Assembly (NCBI GenBank): GCA_018644785.1 | Contig: JABGPV010000208.1 | Span: forward strand, 1-9,222 | Origin: Deltaproteobacteria bacterium | Lineage (GTDB): Bacteria; Desulfobacterota; DSM-4660; Desulfatiglandales; Desulfatiglandaceae | DNA length: 9,222 bases | Direction of reading: 5' to 3' | Shown: positions 5,607 through 9,222 of the stretch, in pieces | Layout of the letters: every line of letters starts with the position of its first letter | How positions within the stretch are numbered: the first letter of the stretch is position 1 | Program-made: the position numbers and the translations under genes | The notes under the pieces: model-generated | Told to the model about the DNA's origin: nothing | What the model saw: only the letters and a program-made list of their open reading frames with translations | Databases searched by the model: none

Positions 5607-6461
5607 TTATTTAATTTCCCGCACCAGCCTGAATCCGGTTGTTTGATACCGGTTGGCGAAATGGCCGTAGTTTCGGTTGGCGCAACGGCAGCGGCGGCCG
5701 GTTCCATACCAGCTCCCCCCTCTTCGCACTTTATCGGTTCCCGTTTCAATGGATGGGGCCTCACCCTGGGATTGGGGCTTGACAGCAACATCCGGCTTGT
5801 AGGGGTGATACCAGTCCTCGCACCACTCCCAGACATTCCCCTGCATGTCATAGAGACCCAAGGCGTTGGGGGCATAACTTTTCACAGGCGCCGGCTGATC
5901 CGGCGGCAATCCTTTTGATTTAACAACATTCACGCAATCCGCGGATTTGAGGGTATTGTTGGAATACATGGCACGGTCGCAATTTATACTGTCCCCTATT
6001 CCGTAGGCGGTATTATTGCCGGCCCTGCACGCATATTCCCATTCCGCCTCGGTGGGAAGTCGGTAAACGCCGTCATTGCGGGCGTTCAGCTTCTTTATGA
6101 ATTTGATGCAGTCTTGCCAGGAAACCCTTACCACCGGCATGTCCTTTGATCCTTTCTTGCCGCCAAAAAAACGTTTCCCCATGATGAGCCGCCATTGCTT
6201 GACCGTCACTTCGGTGGTCTGCATATAAAAAGGCCGGCTGATTTTCGCCGTATGCGTCACTTCATCCCGATTTCGTCCGGGCTCATCCGTCGGACTGCCC
6301 ATGGTAAAAGTTCCGGCCGGGATCAGAACAAATTCCATGCCCAGGGAATTGGTAACGTTTTTTTCAAGAGCCCGTGTTGCCATGGGCGAAAAGAGGGCTA
6401 AAACAAAGGCCATCAAAAACAAGACCGTTACTTTCTTGCCGGATTTCAGTGTATTGAACAC
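5607..6461 (-). CDS. Secreted SUMF1/FGE-fold protein lacking the formylglycine-generating cysteines
   Basis: I place the start at a GTG (6459-6461) because an AGGAGGG ribosome site (6467-6473) lies just ahead of it. The protein (284 residues) then begins with a good signal peptide: a basic start, a hydrophobic run VTVLFLMAFVLALF and a likely cut after ATRA (about residue 31). The mature part is one FGE-sulfatase domain: SLGMEFVLIPAGTFTMGS (39-56), RLPTEAEWEYACRAG (134-148), GLYDMQGNVWEWCEDWY (202-218), RRGGSWYGTGRRCRCANR (246-263) and GFRLVRE (276-282). True formylglycine-generating enzymes have a cysteine pair in the loop after GGS; here that stretch reads YGTGRR, so sulfatase activation is unlikely. 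The family also has many carbohydrate- or peptide-binding members, and that is the likelier role. An upstream ATG at 6557 would add a Pro/Phe-rich stretch unlike the family. The gene lies 113 nt after the amidohydrolase gene. Confidence 0.85.
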   Translation of the reverse strand: MFNTLKSGKKVTVLFLMAFVLALFSPMATRALEKNVTNSLGMEFVLIPAGTFTMGSPTDEPGRNRDEVTHTAKISRPFYMQTTEVTVKQWRLIMGKRFFGGKKGSKDMPVVRVSWQDCIKFIKKLNARNDGVYRLPTEAEWEYACRAGNNTAYGIGDSINCDRAMYSNNTLKSADCVNVVKSKGLPPDQPAPVKSYAPNALGLYDMQGNVWEWCEDWYHPYKPDVAVKPQSQGEAPSIETGTDKVRRGGSWYGTGRRCRCANRNYGHFANRYQTTGFRLVREIK

Positions 6462-6504
6462 AATGACCCTCCTCATGTGCGGAAAAGTGATTTTTTTCTT
6501 TAAG

Positions 6505-6567
6505 GATATCAAAAAAAAGGGGGGAGGAAAAGGAAAAATCGCAAAGCATGATATCAAAAAAAAGGGG
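6505..6567. repeat. Two exact copies of GATATCAAAAAAAAGGGG
   Basis: An 18-bp sequence occurs at 6505-6522 and again at 6550-6567, 27 bp apart, in the gap between the amidohydrolase and SUMF1 genes. Each reads CCCCTTTTTTTTGATATC on the transcribed strand. The right copy supplies the T-tract of the possible terminator after the amidohydrolase gene. Local duplication is the simplest explanation. Confidence 0.75.
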
Positions 6568-6589
6568 CGGCTTCTCAGATGGTCTCCCC
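6556..6589 (-). terminator. Possible weak terminator after the amidohydrolase gene
   Basis: On the minus strand GGGG (6586-6589) can pair with CCCC (6564-6567), followed at once by eight Ts (6556-6563). The stem is only 4 bp and the loop about 18 nt, with the gene's own stop codon inside it. It is weak and may only reduce read-through into the SUMF1 gene. Confidence 0.25.
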
Positions 6590-7345
6590 GATCTCTTTAA
6601 AACACTCAAAAATTCCGGCTCTGACATCTGTCACTCTCTCCGGAACAATCTCTTCCGTCTCAAGGTCCATATAGAGGTTCTGATTGATTTCAATTTGAAG
6701 GGCTATTTTGCCCCTGGCCGCCAGAACGGACCCATAATGGGTAATGGTAAATCCCCCCGCATAGGGAGAATTGATGGAAACGGAAAAACCAGCCATTTCA
6801 AATACCTGTTTCATGAAGCCCAGAAGTGCGGGTGTGCAGGTGGATTCCCCCCTTAGCGGATCGCTCTCTCCGTCAGGCCCCCCATTGTTGCCCAGAATAA
6901 TATCCTTCCTTTCTTTCCCCGCATCGGGGGCTTCCGGCGGGCCGATGCCCTTAAGGGAATGGCAGTCCAGAAGTCCTTTGATATGCGGTTCTGCAAGCGC
7001 CTTTTCCAGTTGGCGGTGGTAAGGGTTGTAATATGTTGAAAGGCGTTGTTCGATCTTACTTTCATCCGGAATTGCGTCAGACCTGTAAACCGGCCGGCCA
7101 TGATAGTCTACCAGGGCGACCGGCCCTTTGGCATCCCGCTGGTCGGGCGGCCGGTTTAAGTCCACCACCAGCCGGCTCCATTCTGCGCATAAAATCTGAG
7201 CAGCCGGCATGCATCCGAAAATCTCCCGGGTGCCCAGATCGATGGCGTCAACTGTTTCCGTTTGGGTCAGCACCATATTGGATTGAATCCGCTCTGGTAT
7301 TTTCCCAGAGCAGTGGGGTAGCGAAATAACGAACGGGAGTTTCAT
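6575..7345 (-). CDS. N-formylglutamate amidohydrolase family protein
   Basis: This 256-residue protein belongs to the N-formylglutamate amidohydrolase (FGase) family, zinc-dependent hydrolases with a carboxypeptidase-like fold. Motifs seen in order: FVISLPHCSGKIP (5-17), with the first histidine; WSRLVVDLNRPP (56-67); LLDCHSL (125-131), with the expected metal-binding DxHS; INSPYAGGFTITHYG (191-205); and ALQIEINQNLYMD (215-227). Length is usual for the family. The classic enzyme ends one route of histidine breakdown, but no other hut gene is here. The start codon overlaps the stop of the ATP-grasp gene by 4 bp, so the two are translated together. This points to cleavage of an amide or formyl bond in a compound related to the ATP-grasp product or to the transporter's cargo. 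Family call is firm; substrate is unknown. Confidence 0.9.
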   Translation of the reverse strand: MKLPFVISLPHCSGKIPERIQSNMVLTQTETVDAIDLGTREIFGCMPAAQILCAEWSRLVVDLNRPPDQRDAKGPVALVDYHGRPVYRSDAIPDESKIEQRLSTYYNPYHRQLEKALAEPHIKGLLDCHSLKGIGPPEAPDAGKERKDIILGNNGGPDGESDPLRGESTCTPALLGFMKQVFEMAGFSVSINSPYAGGFTITHYGSVLAARGKIALQIEINQNLYMDLETEEIVPERVTDVRAGIFECFKEIGETI

Positions 7346-8802
7346 GGTGCATCATCCCCTTTCGCTGTTTTTTCACGCACCCATTCCGCTGCCAGAAGTG
7401 CCTGTGGCGACAGGGTGCCTTCAATATCCATTACCGGATAAGAGAAAAGAAGCCGGCACAGCCTGCTATGGGAATCCCGGCAGTGCGACGTTTTATCGGT
7501 GGCAAGTCTTGGACCATCCGACAGGATAAACTGGTTTTCGCTTTGAATGTGCTGGTATTCCAATGTCTCCCTTAAAAAACGAAACCCCCCGTTCACCGGT
7601 TCATATTCGTAAAGCCCCGCTTTTAATGACACGCTATCCCTGTTTTCAAAACCCAGCGGCCGAAACACCAACAGGTGGCTTCCCCGTATGGTTTCAGCGT
7701 AGCGGCTGTTTAATGCCTCCCGGTCTATCCGGTACGGAATTTCCAGGAATTCCAGCATATGAAAAGCTTCCAAAGGAATTGCGCCTGATTGAAGATGGAG
7801 CAGTGACAGCATGGGAAGGGCACCGGTCAGACGTGGATTGATTTCAATGGGACAGGCCTCCCCCTGGTTTTCTTGAACAATGAAATCAATGCCCAGAATG
7901 CCTTTGTACCCAAAGGTTCCGAGAAAATCGCCAATTCGACACGCTTGTTTAAAAGCCGATTTTCGGGCTGCCTCAGACCAGGGGGAAGCGCCCCAGGAAT
8001 GGCCGCAAAACACCCCATCTTCAGCGAAATCCCCACAGCAGGGCAGATCCAGCAACTGCCTTTGCAGGGCAGATACCAGCGTGCCATGACGCGTCACACA
8101 TACCACCATGCTCGCCGGTATTCCGTCCAGAAACCGGTGTAACGAAATCGATTCCAGCGGTGTGTCCCGCCATTGGTTTTCCGCAAGCCTTCCTTGAAGC
8201 TGCCGGTAATCTTCCATCTTACGGATAAAAAATGTTCCCCTGCCGCCGCCCCGTTCGATTTCAGGAAGCTGAACCACAAAAACGGGCCCCAGCAAATGAC
8301 ACCATTCTTCATATCCTTTTTTGTGAATGGCCTCTATGGGATAAATATCGCCAGGTGCTTGATGGAGACCCAGGTCAGCGGCCATTTTTTTGAAAAACTC
8401 TCTTTTTCCAACAGTTTGGCGGAGTTGCGGTGAATTGGCCAACAGGTGCCATCCATTGACCTCGGCAGCGGATCTCAACTCAGGATAATCCTGGTACAAA
8501 AAGAAATATTTTGGGCGCGAAATACCATCCAGAAAACGCCTGCTCCGAGGATGAACCAGAAGGCCCGCAGAATTTTGCGCCGGTGTAAGGTTTAGGTTTT
8601 CTGTTTCCTCCGCAAGACAAAAAACATGTGCTTGTTTCCGCAGCAGTGGCAGGTCTCCCGTTTTGTGGAGGGCAACAATGTGGTAAGTCTCCAGAAAGGA
8701 TGCGGGTATGATGCGGGAAAATGCGGTCATCCCCACCCCCACGAATGCGCCGGGCAAAGATTTAAACAGAGCGTTTACCTGTTGAATGTCGTGGATAAAC
8801 AT
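7342..8802 (-). CDS. ATP-grasp ligase of unknown substrate
   Basis: This 486-residue cytoplasmic protein has an N-terminal nucleotide-fold-like part (FVGVGMTAFSRIIPASF, about 20-36) and a central ATP-grasp domain. Ligand residues can be placed: the Lys of TVGKREFFKKMAADLG (130-145), the glycine-rich loop ERGGGRGTFFI (183-193), the FLDGIPASMVV strand (224-234), GILGIDFIV (301-309) with the metal-binding Asp306, and CPIEINPRLTGALPML (317-332) with Glu320 and Asn322. A further ~150 residues follow that I do not recognise. ATP-grasp enzymes activate a carboxylate as an acyl-phosphate and join it to an amine or thiol. It sits 30 nt downstream of a peptide-transporter ATPase and overlaps the amidohydrolase gene by 4 bp, so an amino-acid or peptide ligation role fits. 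No clear ribosome site precedes the ATG, suggesting translational coupling. Mechanism class is confident, product unknown. Confidence 0.88.
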   Translation of the reverse strand: MFIHDIQQVNALFKSLPGAFVGVGMTAFSRIIPASFLETYHIVALHKTGDLPLLRKQAHVFCLAEETENLNLTPAQNSAGLLVHPRSRRFLDGISRPKYFFLYQDYPELRSAAEVNGWHLLANSPQLRQTVGKREFFKKMAADLGLHQAPGDIYPIEAIHKKGYEEWCHLLGPVFVVQLPEIERGGGRGTFFIRKMEDYRQLQGRLAENQWRDTPLESISLHRFLDGIPASMVVCVTRHGTLVSALQRQLLDLPCCGDFAEDGVFCGHSWGASPWSEAARKSAFKQACRIGDFLGTFGYKGILGIDFIVQENQGEACPIEINPRLTGALPMLSLLHLQSGAIPLEAFHMLEFLEIPYRIDREALNSRYAETIRGSHLLVFRPLGFENRDSVSLKAGLYEYEPVNGGFRFLRETLEYQHIQSENQFILSDGPRLATDKTSHCRDSHSRLCRLLFSYPVMDIEGTLSPQALLAAEWVREKTAKGDDAP

Positions 8803-8832
8803 GGGGTTTTGGGTAAAACGGGGAATAATACC

Positions 8833-9222
8833 TTATAGCTGACTCAGAAAACAGGCCACCAGATGCTGGTTCCCAGAGTCTTCTAAAACGGGCTTTTCCA
8901 GATTACATCGGCTTTCCTGTGCCAGGGAGCATCTCGGAAAAAAATTGCACCCCACATCCTGAGCATCCTTTCGCTCCTGGGTCAAGAGCGTGCCATACCG
9001 CTTTCGGTCACCGCTATGACCGAATTTGGGAAGTGCATCAAGGAGTGCTTTCGTATAAGGATGTTTGGGATTCTGGATAACCTGGTCGGCCTGGCCCAAT
9101 TCCATCAGGCGGCCGTGGTAAAGAACGGCAATCCGATCGCACAGATAGCGGGCCGCGGCAAGGCTGTGTGTAATAAAAAGCTGAGTAACGCCCAGTTCGT
9201 TCCGCATCTTCAGGAGGATGTT
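8833..9222 (-). CDS. Oligopeptide/dipeptide ABC transporter ATP-binding protein, C-terminal part
   Basis: The last 129 codons of an OppD/OppF/DppD-type ATPase are present; the rest lies beyond the right edge. The sequence opens just after the Walker B region with VTQLFITHSLAAARYLCD, which holds the switch (H-loop) histidine, then RIAVLYHGRLMELG. The oligopeptide-transporter C-terminal extension follows: NPKHPYTKALLDALPK and the four-cysteine segment GCNFFPRC...C...C. Such cysteines bind an iron-sulfur cluster in at least one DppD protein. The ATPase powers uptake of peptides or related solutes across the inner membrane. It begins what looks like an operon with the ATP-grasp and amidohydrolase genes (30-nt gap, then a 4-bp overlap). 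Whether it is the D- or F-type subunit cannot be told from this part. Confidence 0.93.
   Translation of the reverse strand, partial: NILLKMRNELGVTQLFITHSLAAARYLCDRIAVLYHGRLMELGQADQVIQNPKHPYTKALLDALPKFGHSGDRKRYGTLLTQERKDAQDVGCNFFPRCSLAQESRCNLEKPVLEDSGNQHLVACFLSQL

Noticed and set aside
5564..5918. Open frames on both strands overlapping the end of the SUMF1 gene.
   Set aside because: They are out-of-frame shadows of a gene with clear domain motifs; their products are low in complexity and match no family I know.
6462..6557. Longer SUMF1 protein starting at the ATG at 6557.
   Set aside because: The extra 32 residues are Phe/Pro/Lys-rich translation of a poly-pyrimidine tract, and a strong ribosome site fits the internal GTG that gives a proper signal peptide.
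1..9222. CRISPR arrays, tRNA or rRNA genes.
   Set aside because: No regularly spaced repeats and no tRNA-like or rRNA-like stretches were seen on either strand.

Overview
The window appears to be accessory DNA from a bacterial chromosome, and every recognisable gene lies on the minus strand. Composition is moderate in GC. GGGGACAG-type repeats next to remnants of a REP-associated tyrosine transposase (RAYT), an AbiE pair and a SUMF1-domain protein are a combination I associate with Desulfobacterota (delta-proteobacteria). That assignment is inference; no rRNA or housekeeping marker is present.

Right part, read in the direction of transcription (9222 down to 5607): this starts with the C-terminal end of an oligopeptide/dipeptide-type ABC transporter ATPase, which runs off the window edge. 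An ATP-grasp ligase follows, and an N-formylglutamate amidohydrolase-family enzyme overlaps it by 4 bp. After a 113-nt gap with a T-tract and an 18-bp direct repeat comes an exported SUMF1/FGE-fold protein that lacks the usual catalytic cysteine pair. The first three genes look like one operon for uptake, making and cleaving of a small amide or peptide-like compound; the substrate is unknown.

Middle (5606 to 3200): mobile-element debris surrounds a complete AbiEi/AbiEii (type IV toxin-antitoxin, abortive infection) operon. Remnants include the C-terminal end of a tyrosine recombinase, the C-terminal end of a RAYT transposase, GGGGACAG repeats and a perfect REP-like hairpin. A 14-bp exact inverted repeat (3661-3674 and 5321-5334) brackets abiE. 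A promoter close to consensus lies so near the abiEi start codon that its mRNA would be almost leaderless, and a TGGTACA/TGTACCA inverted repeat surrounds the promoter.

Left part (3199 to 1): a 752-residue protein fuses a DUF262/GmrSD-like nucleotide-sensing domain, an HNH-type motif and a C-terminal AlbA_2 (Schlafen-type) domain. It is followed by the 3' half of a type I restriction specificity gene (hsdS), which has lost its first target-recognition domain, and by the start of a RhuM-family gene that overlaps hsdS by 4 bp. This looks like a rearranged type I restriction-modification locus in which the DUF262 gene now sits where the front of hsdS would be. The left and middle parts together form a defence island.
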